Shown here piece after piece: positions 1-9,294 of a stretch of 64,000 nt of DNA; the first letter of the stretch is position 1; every line of letters starts with the position of its first letter. Under the pieces are notes generated by a model. That model worked only from the letters and a program-made list of their open reading frames with translations, did not search any database and was not told the DNA's origin. Source of the stretch: Shewanella cutis (GTDB taxonomy: Bacteria > Pseudomonadota > Gammaproteobacteria > Enterobacterales > Shewanellaceae); assembly GCF_022410515.1 (NCBI RefSeq), contig NZ_JACSDI010000020.1:1-64000 (forward strand). Reading direction: 5' to 3'. The translations under genes were made by a program, and so were the position numbers.

Positions 1-963
1 TGTCCAGATGCTATGTTTGTCAATTCTTGTAGGCAGCTTGTTCATTGGATCAAAAATCATCCATTATTAAGTTATGTGGTTGCAGACTTGTCCAAAGTTG
101 AGGGCGAGCACGTAGCGAGAATTAAACAAACGTTAGATGAAGCGCCTAGCTGCATTGGGTCTTATGACCCTGGATTTTACACTGCTGAAACCAATCTAAA
201 ACACTCATCAGTGTGCTGGTTAATAGTTCAAGGAATCTCAGAGTTAGAATGCTTAGAGCCTAGTAAACAGAAATTTGTAATATCATGTCTCGGTGAATAC
301 TTAAACAATGATGCTTATATTAAATTTGATGATGCCGTGTCCGTTTTAAGAGATGTGGCAATAGATGGACTATATGAGTATTTAGATGAACACCTAGATG
401 AAAGAAATTCTATCTATTCAATCCTGATAAAGTATAAACAACGTTCTGAGTGGTTTCGAAAGAATCGCCTGCGTGAGTTCGCTGAAAATGGGTTAGAAGG
501 TAAAAAAGGTGAAGTTGCCTTAGCGATTGACGTTCAAGAGTATGTATTGGATCAAGGTGTTGAATTCTTTGTTGAACCCGCATCTGCTAGTGGAGAGGTC
601 GACCTTGTTTTAAAATCCTCCGAAGGCCGTTACATAATAGTTGATGCAAAGTATGTTAAGAACGAATCGAATAGGTCTAGTGTTCTCTCCAAACTTGCCT
701 CAGGGTTTCATCAAGTAGCAAGGTACTGCAACGATTTTGATGTTAGTGAGGGGTTTTTAGTAAATTTTGTAGCCAATACAACTAGAATTAGACTTGGGCT
801 TGATACTCTTGATAATTTTCCATATCTAAATGTCGGGAATAAAATAATCTATTACATAGAAGTAAATATTGCTGAAGAGCCATCAGCGAGCAAATCTGGA
901 AAAGCGACTGAGATTGAATTGAGCAAAGAAGAGCTTATCTCAACTTTAGAAGAAGAGAGTTAA
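1..963 (+). CDS. PD-(D/E)XK nuclease-like protein, 5' end cut by window edge
   Basis: The reading frame is open from base 1, with no stop before the first ATG at 13, so the gene probably begins outside the window. The C-terminal half carries a Glu, then a GEVDLVL segment, then VDAKYVK about 17 residues later. That spacing is the E...D...(D/E)xK signature of PD-(D/E)XK nuclease folds. The N-terminal ~160 residues are not recognised. The C-terminus is charged and rich in Ser and Glu. The stop codon overlaps an attC-like hairpin (958-1028), so the gene could be an integron-type cassette or part of an accessory island. A nuclease or restriction/defence role is inferred from the motif only, and a non-catalytic member of the fold is possible. 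Confidence 0.6.
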   Translation, partial: CPDAMFVNSCRQLVHWIKNHPLLSYVVADLSKVEGEHVARIKQTLDEAPSCIGSYDPGFYTAETNLKHSSVCWLIVQGISELECLEPSKQKFVISCLGEYLNNDAYIKFDDAVSVLRDVAIDGLYEYLDEHLDERNSIYSILIKYKQRSEWFRKNRLREFAENGLEGKKGEVALAIDVQEYVLDQGVEFFVEPASASGEVDLVLKSSEGRYIIVDAKYVKNESNRSSVLSKLASGFHQVARYCNDFDVSEGFLVNFVANTTRIRLGLDTLDNFPYLNVGNKIIYYIEVNIAEEPSASKSGKATEIELSKEELISTLEEES

Positions 964-1028
964 CAAGTTGCTGCACTCGGAAAAATTACTCGCTATGCTC
1001 GCAATTTTCCGGTGAGCAAAGCGTTACC
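958..1028 (+). repeat. attC-like imperfect hairpin after cassette-like gene
   Basis: Outer arms TAAC (961-964) and GTTA (1023-1026) pair. After an unpaired spacer, TTGCTGCAC pairs with GTGAGCAA leaving one bulged G. A CGGAAAAATT / AATTTTCCG stem then closes a loop of about 15 nt. An outer R pair, an unpaired spacer and an inner L pair with one extrahelical base is the architecture of integron attC sites. The outer boxes match the usual RYYYAAC / GTTRRRY consensus only in part. Confidence 0.4.
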
Positions 1029-1144
1029 CATAGATATTTTTATCTGAAACAAACGCGTTTGAGTTAAGGCTTTAACTCGAAAATGTCCCAAAGCGTGCTG
1101 CGTAAGGCTTTTAAATCTTCAGGTTACGCTAATGTCAAAAAGGT

Positions 1145-1244
1145 GAGCCATGGTGATTAGCGAGACGACCGTCCGCCCCATGGACGGGGCGGTCGAGCAT
1201 CCACGGACGGACTCGCTGCGTGTCGGTGAGTGAACATCATGGCA
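1145..1244 (+). repeat. Hairpin-bearing repeat, copy 1 (inverted relative to 13700-13803)
   Basis: This ~100-bp segment is nearly identical to the reverse complement of 13700-13803. It contains the stem-loop CCGCCCC-ATGGAC-GGGGCGG near 1172-1191. The rest of the 964-1436 gap holds the attC-like site, a GAGTTAA/TTAACTC hairpin at 1061-1078 and the ribosome-binding region of the pirin gene. No convincing gene is visible in the gap. Confidence 0.75.
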
Positions 1245-1436
1245 AGCCTGTATTCATGGGTATCAGCAGCCTACCGTTTCATTTTTTCGAATGTTTAGGC
1301 CGTGATTTCGCGTTATTCTTTTGCAAATTTCCTTGTTATTCTGCCTCCATCAGCATTGCCACTGTTTCACGCAGTCACTTCTAACTCAAGCGATCGTGAG
1401 TACACAGGCTAATGCCTTACGAGTTAGGAGCATAAA

Positions 1437-2294
1437 ATGAAAGTCTTAGGTCAGTTTTCTGCTAAACCTGCGATGGACGGCGACGGGGTGAATATTCGCC
1501 GTGTGGCGGACTTTGTCACTACCCAGTTTGACCCTTTCTTGATGATGGATGAGATCAAATCCGATGATAAACAGGATTTTATTGGTGGCTTTCCACCGCA
1601 TCCGCACCGTGGAATGGAGACCTTTACTTACATCCGCAAGGGCGGGTTTGAGCATCGCGATCAGATGGGCAATGTCAAAGCGATTCGTGCAGGCGATGTG
1701 CAGTGGATGAGCACGGGTTACGGCGTGGTGCATTCCGAAATGCCGCTGGCCGATGCGCTTAATGGTCTGCATGGCTTCCAAATTTGGGTCAATATGCCTG
1801 CCAAGGACAAACTGCGCCCCGCGACGTATCAAGATACGGCTTCAATCCCTAGTGTTGAAACCTCGAACGACACAGGCGCAACCCTTAAAGGCTTGGCGGG
1901 GGATTGGGCATTTGCGGGTAAGAGTGCGATCAGTGCCACCATTCAAGGATTAGCGGGCGAAGCGGCGATTGCCGACTTGATGATTAACGCCAATGGTGAA
2001 GCGCAGCTCGATTTATCCAAGCATGAGTTTGCCTCCCTCTATCTTTACCAAGGTGGCTTGAGTAAAGGCGAAGGCTCGCAGTTTTCATTCAATCAGGGCG
2101 AGTTTTTAGTGCTCGATAGCCAAACGCCATTGCAGCTTAAGGCCGATGAACGCGGTGCGGGCATGCTACTGTTTGTGGGTAAACCTATTCGCGAAAAAAT
2201 TGTCCAAATGGGCCCCTTTGTGATGAACACCCAAGCGGAAATTCAGCAGGCGATTCGCGATTATCAAGAAGGGCGTTTTGGCCAAATCGCTTAA
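1437..2294 (+). CDS. Pirin family protein (YhhW-like)
   Basis: This 285-residue bicupin protein has the metal-binding set of pirins: His55 and His57 in a HPHRGMET segment, and His99 and Glu101 in GVVHSEMP. These correspond to the Fe ligands of human pirin and E. coli YhhW. Family members have quercetinase or redox-linked regulatory activity, and the substrate cannot be read from sequence. The C-terminal cupin (about 170-285) ends with the usual KPIREKIVQMGPFVMN region. A TAGGAG ribosome-binding site lies about 6 nt before the ATG. The gene stands alone and is followed by a 280-nt gap before dbpA. Confidence 0.9.
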   Translation: MKVLGQFSAKPAMDGDGVNIRRVADFVTTQFDPFLMMDEIKSDDKQDFIGGFPPHPHRGMETFTYIRKGGFEHRDQMGNVKAIRAGDVQWMSTGYGVVHSEMPLADALNGLHGFQIWVNMPAKDKLRPATYQDTASIPSVETSNDTGATLKGLAGDWAFAGKSAISATIQGLAGEAAIADLMINANGEAQLDLSKHEFASLYLYQGGLSKGEGSQFSFNQGEFLVLDSQTPLQLKADERGAGMLLFVGKPIREKIVQMGPFVMNTQAEIQQAIRDYQEGRFGQIA

Positions 2295-2381
2295 TCGGTT
2301 AAGTCTGCCGAGCTGATCAAAACCAAAGCCTTGTATCCCAGCAGGGCTTTTTATTACTGTTTACGCAGGCGATTTCGATTG

Positions 2382-2409
2382 TTTAAGGACTTGAGTTTAA
2401 GGACTTGAG
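2382..2409 (+). repeat. 14-bp perfect tandem duplication
   Basis: TTTAAGGACTTGAG occurs twice head to tail (2382-2395 and 2396-2409) in the gap upstream of dbpA. It is too short to assign a function. Confidence 0.8.
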
Positions 2410-2578
2410 GTAAAAGCTGCCCGTTGTTGCTACAATAGCCGTACTTTTGGGTTGAGCGAGCGCAGAACTGAATTCTTGCCTTGCGTAAACCCGAATCTTG
2501 ATAAACCCGTTTAATCGATAAGTAACGCAATTTTAGTAACCTAGCAGCCGCTTCGTTACCCACCACAGGATATTCGCC

Positions 2579-3988
2579 TTGAGCAATTCAGATACTAAGC
2601 CTACTCCATCACTGGCTTTCTCGACCCTTAAGCTAAAAACCGAACTGCTTGAGAACCTTTCTTCTATGGGCTACAACGAGATGACGCCCATTCAAGCACA
2701 AAGCTTGCCAGCCATTTTAGCGGGCGAGGATGTGATAGGTCAGGGTAAAACGGGGTCAGGTAAAACGGCGGCCTTTGGTCTAGGTTTACTAAATAAATTA
2801 GACGTTAAGCGTTTTCGCATTCAAACCTTAGTGCTGTGTCCAACCCGCGAGTTGGCCGACCAAGTGGCGCAGGAGATCCGTACTCTCGCCCGTGGTATAC
2901 ACAACGTGAAGGTATTAACCCTGTGTGGTGGTGTGCCAATGGGGCCGCAAATTGGCTCTTTAGAGCATGGTGCCCATATTATTGTGGGAACCCCGGGTCG
3001 GATTGTCGATCACTTAGAGCGCAATCGTTTAGATTTAAGCAATCTAAGTATGTTAGTGCTTGATGAAGCCGACCGCATGCTCGAAATGGGGTTCCAACCA
3101 CAGCTCGATGCCATTATTGAACAGTCACCACGTGAGCGCCAAACGCTGCTGTTTAGTGCGACATTCCCTGAGCAAATTCAATCGATTGCTAAACAAATCA
3201 TGTATAACCCTGTGATGGTTAAGGCCGCGGTTACCCATGAAAAAAATACCATCGAACAGCATTTTTATCAGTTAGATGACGATAAGTCGCGCATGCAAGC
3301 GCTGCAATTATTACTGTTAGAACATAAGCCAGAAAGCGCCGTGGTGTTTTGTAATACTAAGCGTGAAACGCAAAAAGTGGCCGACGAACTCGAGGGGTTA
3401 GGCTTTAGTGTCTTAGCCTTGCACGGCGATTTAGAACAGCGTGATAGGGATGAAACCCTGCTGCAATTTGCCAACAAGAGCGCCTGCGTGCTGGCGGCTA
3501 CCGACGTCGCCGCCCGTGGTTTAGATATCGATGCGCTAGATGCGGTATTTAACTACCATGTGGCCTACGACACCGAAGTGCACATTCACCGCATCGGCCG
3601 TACTGGCCGTGCGGGCAGTAAAGGCGCTGCTTATACCTTTTACAACGATCAAGACGGTTACAAGATTGCCTTGCTAGAAGAGTACTTGGAGCGCGATATT
3701 CAGAGTGAAGCCTTGCCATCATTAAGTTTGCTGGGCACTGCGCCTAATGCGCCAACCATGATCACTCTGCAAATCGATGGTGGTAAAAAAGAGAAACTTC
3801 GCCCTGGCGATATTCTTGGCGCCCTGACGGGGGATAATGGCATTGAAGGTACGCAGGTGGGCAAGATCCTCGTGACAGACTACCGCGCTTATGTGGCGGT
3901 AAACCGTAAAGTGGCTAAAAAGGCACTGAGCAAGATCACCAGCGGCCGCATTAAGGGGAAGTCTTACCGCGCGTGGTTGATGAAATAA
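2579..3988 (+). CDS. dbpA: ATP-dependent RNA helicase DbpA
   Basis: This DEAD-box helicase of 469 residues is predicted to act in 50S ribosomal subunit assembly by binding hairpin 92 of 23S rRNA. Visible motifs, in order, are the Q-motif region (TPIQAQ), Walker A GKTGSGKT, PTRELA, the DEAD box VLDEADRM, SAT, and HRIGRTGR in the second RecA domain. The last ~75 residues match the DbpA-specific RNA-binding domain (RPGDILGAL, then KGKSYRAW near the end), which separates it from RhlE and SrmB. The start is TTG, with AGGA at 2567-2570 spaced 8 nt upstream. A strong terminator follows. Confidence 0.93.
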   Translation: MSNSDTKPTPSLAFSTLKLKTELLENLSSMGYNEMTPIQAQSLPAILAGEDVIGQGKTGSGKTAAFGLGLLNKLDVKRFRIQTLVLCPTRELADQVAQEIRTLARGIHNVKVLTLCGGVPMGPQIGSLEHGAHIIVGTPGRIVDHLERNRLDLSNLSMLVLDEADRMLEMGFQPQLDAIIEQSPRERQTLLFSATFPEQIQSIAKQIMYNPVMVKAAVTHEKNTIEQHFYQLDDDKSRMQALQLLLLEHKPESAVVFCNTKRETQKVADELEGLGFSVLALHGDLEQRDRDETLLQFANKSACVLAATDVAARGLDIDALDAVFNYHVAYDTEVHIHRIGRTGRAGSKGAAYTFYNDQDGYKIALLEEYLERDIQSEALPSLSLLGTAPNAPTMITLQIDGGKKEKLRPGDILGALTGDNGIEGTQVGKILVTDYRAYVAVNRKVAKKALSKITSGRIKGKSYRAWLMK

Positions 3989-4022
3989 ACTGTTTATTGC
4001 GAGCTAATTGACTCGAATGATA

Positions 4023-4055
4023 AATGCCACTGACCTAGTGTCAGTGGCATTTTTT
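4023..4055 (+). terminator. Intrinsic terminator of dbpA
   Basis: The stem ATGCCACTGAC / GTCAGTGGCAT has a very short loop and is followed by TTTTTT. It lies 35 nt after the dbpA stop. Confidence 0.9.
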
Positions 4056-4081
4056 ATGGCGTTGCATACTAAGTGCTGTAA

Positions 4082-4609
4082 TCAATTGCAATCCATAGTG
4101 AAAATCACTTTATGGCAGTGGCGACACTGAAATTTGTAAATGGCCAGATCGCCACCTTTTCGATAACTACTCAAGATTTTTTGCCAAAAGCCCGAGTCGA
4201 GCATGTGCTCTGATAAAAATCCTTCCAATGCTTCGCCCTGTAAGGCTTGTAATTCAGCGAGTTCGGCATCGCCATGAAATTCGCAGGCATCGTTACAATG
4301 GGACTGCCAGACTTCCTGTTGCCATGAGATATAGCCTGGCGTTCTTTCGGCTACTTCTTTAACAATTGCAATATCAAGCCCAGCTTCGAGCAGGGGATAA
4401 TCGTCAACAAAATGGCCATTAAATTTATCTGCAGCGCTGCCATCGGCAACGCACCATGGGCAGATAGCATCAATATTTTCAACGCAATACATCCCAGCTA
4501 TACAGATAAATCCTCGGGCTTTACCGCAGCATTGACAGCTTGCATCACTTGCAACGACTGCGCCTGTCGCGAGCGGGTTGGGATGATAGGTAAACAGAGG
4601 GAAATCCAT
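4082..4609 (-). CDS. CbrC family protein (UPF0167)
   Basis: This 175-residue cysteine-rich cytoplasmic protein resembles E. coli CbrC, a colicin-E2-tolerance-linked protein of unknown biochemical role. It has Cys25, Cys27 and Cys28 (a CQCC cluster), Cys36, Cys42, Cys50 and Cys53 (CPWC), and a C-terminal CRHCHK, suggesting zinc binding. The frame is open further upstream to 4753, but that overlaps the VOC gene. The ATG at 4609 is preceded by AGGAG 7 nt upstream, so this start is preferred. It is convergent with dbpA. Confidence 0.8.
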   Translation of the reverse strand: MDFPLFTYHPNPLATGAVVASDASCQCCGKARGFICIAGMYCVENIDAICPWCVADGSAADKFNGHFVDDYPLLEAGLDIAIVKEVAERTPGYISWQQEVWQSHCNDACEFHGDAELAELQALQGEALEGFLSEHMLDSGFWQKILSSYRKGGDLAIYKFQCRHCHKVIFTMDCN

Positions 4610-4667
4610 ATCGACTCCTGTTATAAATTTAAACACTGTTAATGACTTAATCGCTGTGGTGTATGAG

Positions 4668-5090
4668 CTAAAGACATCTTTTCGCCATGGGATGATTCGG
4701 GCTGAGCTGCAATAAATCCCAACGGTTGCCATAGAGGTCCTCGAACACAGCAACGGTGCCGTAATCTTGCTGCTGCGGCTCGCGAATAAAGTGAATGCCT
4801 ATTGATCGCATATACTCATAATCGCGCCAAAAATCATCGGTATTTAAGAATAAAAACACCCGCCCTCCAGCTTGATTGCCGATAAAAGATTCCTGTTCGG
4901 GTTTGGAGGCTTTGGCTAATAGTAAGGCCGTACCATGGGAATTAGGCGGCGCTACTACGACCCAACGTTTATCTTGCTCGGGTTGATAGGAGTCTTCAAT
5001 CAGCTCGAAGTTGAGTTGATTGACATAAAAATCAATCGCTTCGTCATAATCTCTTACCACAAGTGCGATATGGACAATAGCTTGTTTCAT
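4668..5090 (-). CDS. VOC (glyoxalase/bleomycin-resistance) family protein
   Basis: This 140-residue protein has one VOC-type pattern. It opens with a beta strand VHIALVVRDYDEAIDFY that typically carries a metal ligand His, and it ends with VAVFEDLYGNRWDLLQL, which carries the usual Glu-x-x-x-G-N segment. Family members are metal-dependent isomerases, dioxygenases or resistance proteins, and the substrate is not predictable. The open frame extends to 5171. The shorter start at 5090 matches the family's typical beginning, although its ribosome-binding site is weak. The gene lies just upstream of the cbrC-like gene on the same strand. Confidence 0.8.
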   Translation of the reverse strand: MKQAIVHIALVVRDYDEAIDFYVNQLNFELIEDSYQPEQDKRWVVVAPPNSHGTALLLAKASKPEQESFIGNQAGGRVFLFLNTDDFWRDYEYMRSIGIHFIREPQQQDYGTVAVFEDLYGNRWDLLQLSPNHPMAKRCL

Positions 5091-5214
5091 CTCAGTATCT
5101 CGGTTTTGATCGCGATTACAGCAGCTATTGTAATCGTTATCGCAACGGTCGGGATACCGCTGCGATAGCATAAAACATCAATCAGTAGCGTAAGTCAGTC
5201 ACTGACTCAAGAGA

Positions 5215-6255
5215 CTAAGGGCAAGGTAATCTAAATTGATCTGATAGTTCATTTATACGGCTGAGTAACTCAGGGGAGAGGCTGACTTTTAAGCTGTCGA
5301 TATTTTCTTTCAGCTGGTATAAGTCCGTGGCGCCAATTATGTTTGATCCAACAAATTTACGCGAGTTAACAAAGGCTAACGCCATTTGCGCGGGGGATAG
5401 ATTAAACTCGCGGGCTAAGTCTACGTAGGCCGCTGTGGCATCGAGTGCCAGTTGCGAGCCGGTATAACGGGCGAAGCGTTTAAACAGGGTTAAGCGCGCG
5501 CCTTCAGGCCATTGGTTATTGCAATATTTACCGCTCAGGGCGCCAAAGGCTAAGGGCGAGTAGGCTAGCAGCGGTAACTCTTCGCGGTGACTGATTTCAC
5601 TCATGCCCACCTCAAAGCTGCGGTTAAGCAGGTTATAGGGATTTTGCACGGTAACTATGCGCGGCAGGCCGTGTTTTTCAGCCAGTTGCAGATATTTCAT
5701 CAGCCCCCAAGGGGTTTCATTCGATACGCCGATATAGCGTACTTTACCTTGGCGAATGACTTCAGCGAGGGCTTCGAGGGTTTCAAGGATTGGCGTTTGC
5801 TGCTCAATCTCTTGTTCGTCGTAAAATAATTCCCCGAAGAAGTTGGTATTGCGGTCTGGCCAATGCACTTGATAGAGATCGATAGTATCGATTTGCAGGC
5901 GCTCGAGCGAGGCATCGACCGCTTGGTGAATGTTGTTCCAGTCCAGTGCCATATTCTTGCGGATATAGTCACTCTTGCCACCCGGCGCGGCAATCTTAGT
6001 GGCGATCACTAAGTCATCACGATTGCCACGGGCCTTGATATATTGGCCTAAAATGCGCTCGGTTTCGCCTTGGGTTTCCGGCTTTGGCGGCACAGGGTAC
6101 ATTTCCGCAGTATCAATAAAGTTGATGCCACTGCCTATGGCGTAGTCTAGCTGTGCAAAGGCCTCGGCTTGGGTATTTTGCTCGCCCCAAGTCATAGTAC
6201 CTAAACAGATTTTGCTCACCTCGAGATTAGAATGCGGTATGCGTCTGTATTCCAT
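5215..6255 (-). CDS. tas: Aldo/keto reductase, Tas family
   Basis: This 346-residue NADP(H)-dependent aldo-keto reductase has the same length as E. coli Tas and closely similar motifs. They include MEYRRIPHSNLEVS at the start, NFIDTAEMYPVPPKPETQG with the catalytic Asp and Tyr, the catalytic Lys in ATKIAAPGG, LYQVHWPDR with the conserved His, and the late VGSNIIGAT cofactor region. E. coli Tas was found as a suppressor of tyrosine auxotrophy, but the physiological substrate is unclear. AGGAG lies 7 nt before the ATG. It is transcribed away from the nqr operon, and the 450-nt gap between them must hold both promoters. Confidence 0.9.
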   Translation of the reverse strand: MEYRRIPHSNLEVSKICLGTMTWGEQNTQAEAFAQLDYAIGSGINFIDTAEMYPVPPKPETQGETERILGQYIKARGNRDDLVIATKIAAPGGKSDYIRKNMALDWNNIHQAVDASLERLQIDTIDLYQVHWPDRNTNFFGELFYDEQEIEQQTPILETLEALAEVIRQGKVRYIGVSNETPWGLMKYLQLAEKHGLPRIVTVQNPYNLLNRSFEVGMSEISHREELPLLAYSPLAFGALSGKYCNNQWPEGARLTLFKRFARYTGSQLALDATAAYVDLAREFNLSPAQMALAFVNSRKFVGSNIIGATDLYQLKENIDSLKVSLSPELLSRINELSDQFRLPCP

Positions 6256-6709
6256 CTATTTCTCCTACGGAAACTATCTTAGTCCGAGGCTACCAAGCTT
6301 TTGCTGTAAAGCAAAGGTTAATGCGGTGATATGGATGTTGGTGGGTTAAAAATAACCAATTTTTTGTGCGGAGTTTACTGGGTTTATTACATCATACTGT
6401 GCACTAAATCGCCGCTGACTTTGGTTTTTGCACCTTTGCATTAATTCGAGGCCGAAGAGGGGGATTTTTGTCTATTTTTATGTAGTTAAGTTATCACTAA
6501 ATCACTTATGACGTAATTATGAAATATTTGTTATAAAATTACATTTGAGGTTTTTGCACTGAATTCATGTCGATCTGTATCACGAAATAGTGCTTTTTTA
6601 TGTATATTACTTACGAAAAAAGTGGCGGAATGTGACGCCTCTATCGGATTGTCTGTTAACAAACATGTACCCTAAATTTATCTAAAAATTTTCATGGTTG
6701 ATATTTGTG
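6256..6709. promoter_or_regulatory. Divergent intergenic region between tas and nqrA
   Basis: This 454-nt AT-rich stretch lies between two divergent genes, so it must contain promoters for tas and the nqr operon. Nothing in it codes convincingly. I see several AT-rich -10-like hexamers but no hexamer pair good enough to name, and no clear ribosome-binding site before nqrA. Confidence 0.45.
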
Positions 6710-8080
6710 ATGGCAGATTTTTCAAACCAAGTTATAACGATCAAAAAAGGTCTCGACTTACCGATTTCGGGTGAGCCTAGGCAGATCATCGAACCCGGTA
6801 ATAGGCCATCGCAAGTGGCTCTGCTGGGAGAAGAGTACGTTGGCCTAAAACCAACGATGCTGGTTGAAGTCGGCGATAAGGTCAAAAAAGGCCAACCTTT
6901 GTTTGAAGATAAAAAAACACCAGGTGTATTCTTTACTGCTCCCGCCAGTGGTGAGATTATCGCGATTAACCGTGGTGAGCGCCGAGTATTGCAATCCGTG
7001 GTGATCCGCTGCAATGGCTTAGACGCCGATGAGCAAATCCGTTTCGATATTCACGCTGATTTGCAGTCACTTTCTGCACAAGTGGTACAGGCACAATTAG
7101 TTAATAGTGGCCTGTGGACTGCACTGCGTACCCGTCCTTTCTCCCGTGTCCCCGCGTTAGATAGTAAACCTGCAGGTATTTTTGTCACTGCAATGGATAC
7201 CAATCCCTTAGCCGCTGATCCACGGTTAATTATTGCCGAGCAGAGCGATGCCTTTAAGGCGGGTTTAGCGGTGCTAAGTCATTTAACTGATGGCAAAGTT
7301 TACCTCTGCCAAGACAAAGGTGAAGCCTTAGCCGGTGCTGATTTACCTAAGGTTGAAGTGCGCCGTTTTACCGGGGTGCATCCCGCTGGTTTAGTCGGTA
7401 CCCATATCCACTTTACCTTGCCCGTGAGCATTGAGCGTCAGGTGTGGCACATCGGCTATCAAGACGTAATTGCCTACGGCAAGCTGTTCCAAACCGGTGA
7501 ACTCTATACCGACCGCGTGGTGGCTTTAGGTGGCCCAAGTGTGCTTAATCCACGTTTACTGCGCACTCAGTTAGGGGCAGAGCTTAGTGCGTTGGTGGCA
7601 GATGAAGTTAAACCCGGCCATAACCGCGTGGTGTCAGGCTCAGTATTATCGGGTCATACCGCCCAAGGTGTACATGACTATTTAGGTCGTTTCCACAATC
7701 AAATATCAGTGCTCGCCGAGGATGCACAGCACCAAGTATTGCCTTGGGTGCGCGGTGGCTCGGATAAGTTTTCTATCACTCGCGCAGTGACTTCCCGTTT
7801 ATTTGGCCTGACTAAATCCTTCGAATTTACCACCCATCAGGGCGGCTCTCAGCGCGCCATGATGGCTTTTGGTCAGCTCGATCGCGTAATGCCGTTGGAT
7901 ATTTTACCCACGCTGCTCGTTCGTGACTTAGTAGTGCGAGATACCGACGAGGCACAGGCATTAGGCGCATTGGAGTTAGATGAAGAAGATTTAGCCCTGT
8001 GTACCTTTGTGTGCCCTGGCAAGTATGACTTTGGTAAAGAGTTACGTGCCTGTCTAGATGTTATCGAGAGGGAAGGTTAA
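6710..8080 (+). CDS. nqrA: Na+-translocating NADH:quinone reductase subunit A
   Basis: NqrA is a membrane-associated cytoplasmic subunit of the six-subunit sodium pump that oxidises NADH, reduces ubiquinone and exports Na+. Family hallmarks are visible: ITIKKGLDLP at the N-terminus, LGEEYVGLKPTM, LFEDKKTPGVFFTAPASGE and VLQSVVIRCNG. The likely ATG gives a short extension (MADFSNQ) before the usual ITIKKGLDLP start. In-frame TTG (6698) and GTG (6707) starts cannot be excluded, since no good ribosome-binding site is visible. It is the first gene of the operon, and its stop overlaps the nqrB start by one base. Confidence 0.95.
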   Translation: MADFSNQVITIKKGLDLPISGEPRQIIEPGNRPSQVALLGEEYVGLKPTMLVEVGDKVKKGQPLFEDKKTPGVFFTAPASGEIIAINRGERRVLQSVVIRCNGLDADEQIRFDIHADLQSLSAQVVQAQLVNSGLWTALRTRPFSRVPALDSKPAGIFVTAMDTNPLAADPRLIIAEQSDAFKAGLAVLSHLTDGKVYLCQDKGEALAGADLPKVEVRRFTGVHPAGLVGTHIHFTLPVSIERQVWHIGYQDVIAYGKLFQTGELYTDRVVALGGPSVLNPRLLRTQLGAELSALVADEVKPGHNRVVSGSVLSGHTAQGVHDYLGRFHNQISVLAEDAQHQVLPWVRGGSDKFSITRAVTSRLFGLTKSFEFTTHQGGSQRAMMAFGQLDRVMPLDILPTLLVRDLVVRDTDEAQALGALELDEEDLALCTFVCPGKYDFGKELRACLDVIEREG

Positions 8081-9294
8081 TGACGACACAACCTAAAAAA
8101 CCTGATTTACAGGACGATTACTACGCCACAGGCAAATCGATGAAGGGCTTTGTGCGCTCATTGGTGATTGCCAGTGGTCGCAGTACTAAGGGACAAGTAC
8201 ACGTACGCGACGCAATTGATGTTAAACGTACCATGACCTTAGTGGGCCTATGCTTATTGCCAGCCATTCTATTTGGCTTATATAACGTGGGGTTACAGGC
8301 ACAACTTGCACTCGCAAGCGGCTTAAGCACTCCAGATACGTGGAAGCTTGCGCTGTTTAACGCCTTAAGCGGTGGCTTAACGGCAGAGACGAGTGTGATT
8401 GGCTTGTTCCTTTATGGCTTAAGTTTTTATCTGCCGATTTACCTCACGGCATTACTGACCAGCCTTTTCTGGGAAGTGGTGTTTGCTAAGGTTCGTCACC
8501 AAGAATTACACGAAGGCTTTTTCGTTACCGCCCTGCTATTTACGCTGATTTTACCCGTTTCGATTCCGCTCTGGCTGGTGGTGATGGGCATTAGCTTTGG
8601 GGTGGTGATCGCCAAAGAGCTGTTTGGTGGCATGGGATATAACTTCCTTAACCCCGCCTTGGCTGGCTTGGCATTTATCTATTTTGCCTATCCGTCAGAA
8701 GTCACAACCGTTAAGCAATTAGTCGCCGTTGATGGTTTTTCTGGCGCGACTGCATTAGCGCAGGCCGCAGCCGGACAATTACAATTTGCCGATTACGCTT
8801 GGTACAGCGCCTTTAGCGACCCTAACTGGTGGAATAACTTCTTTGGCTTTACCGTGGGGGCGATTGGTGAAACCAGCACGCTAGCGGTATTGCTCGGTGG
8901 TATGTTACTGCTTATCACTCGTTTAGCTGATTGGCGTATCGTGGTGGGCGTGATGTTAGGCATGATTGCAACCGCAACCTTGTTCAATCTGATCGGTTCG
9001 AGCACTAACCAGATGATGGCAATGCCGTGGACATGGCATTTAGTCACCGGTGGTTTTGCTATCGCGATGATGTTTATGGCGACCGATCCAGTGACCACCT
9101 CTTACACCCGCCCTGGCAAATTTGCCTACGGCGCGTTGATTGGTTTTATGACAGTCCTTATCCGTGTTGCTAACCCTAAAATGCCTGAAGGCGTGATGTT
9201 AGCGATTCTGTTCGCCAACCTGTGGGCACCGCTGTTCGATTATTTGGTGGCCCGTGCCAACATCAAACGGAGATTAAAACGTCATGGTATTTAA
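8080..9294 (+). CDS. nqrB: Na+-translocating NADH:quinone reductase subunit B
   Basis: This multi-span inner-membrane subunit has 404 residues. SGAT at residues 221-224 supplies Thr224 as the predicted covalent FMN attachment site, equivalent to the phosphoester-bound FMN threonine of Vibrio NqrB. The segment GGMGYNFLNPALAG is also typical of the RnfD/NqrB family. NqrB is thought to carry riboflavin and form part of the sodium and quinone path. It overlaps nqrA by 1 nt and nqrC by 11 nt, implying tight translational coupling. Confidence 0.97.
   Translation: MTTQPKKPDLQDDYYATGKSMKGFVRSLVIASGRSTKGQVHVRDAIDVKRTMTLVGLCLLPAILFGLYNVGLQAQLALASGLSTPDTWKLALFNALSGGLTAETSVIGLFLYGLSFYLPIYLTALLTSLFWEVVFAKVRHQELHEGFFVTALLFTLILPVSIPLWLVVMGISFGVVIAKELFGGMGYNFLNPALAGLAFIYFAYPSEVTTVKQLVAVDGFSGATALAQAAAGQLQFADYAWYSAFSDPNWWNNFFGFTVGAIGETSTLAVLLGGMLLLITRLADWRIVVGVMLGMIATATLFNLIGSSTNQMMAMPWTWHLVTGGFAIAMMFMATDPVTTSYTRPGKFAYGALIGFMTVLIRVANPKMPEGVMLAILFANLWAPLFDYLVARANIKRRLKRHGI

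Noticed and set aside
1446..1832. 128-codon minus-strand frame
   Set aside because: It is antisense to the clear pirin gene, and many similar shadow frames elsewhere were dropped for the same reason.
4610..4753. N-terminal extension of the CbrC-like frame
   Set aside because: It overlaps the VOC gene, and a good AGGAG supports the internal ATG at 4609.
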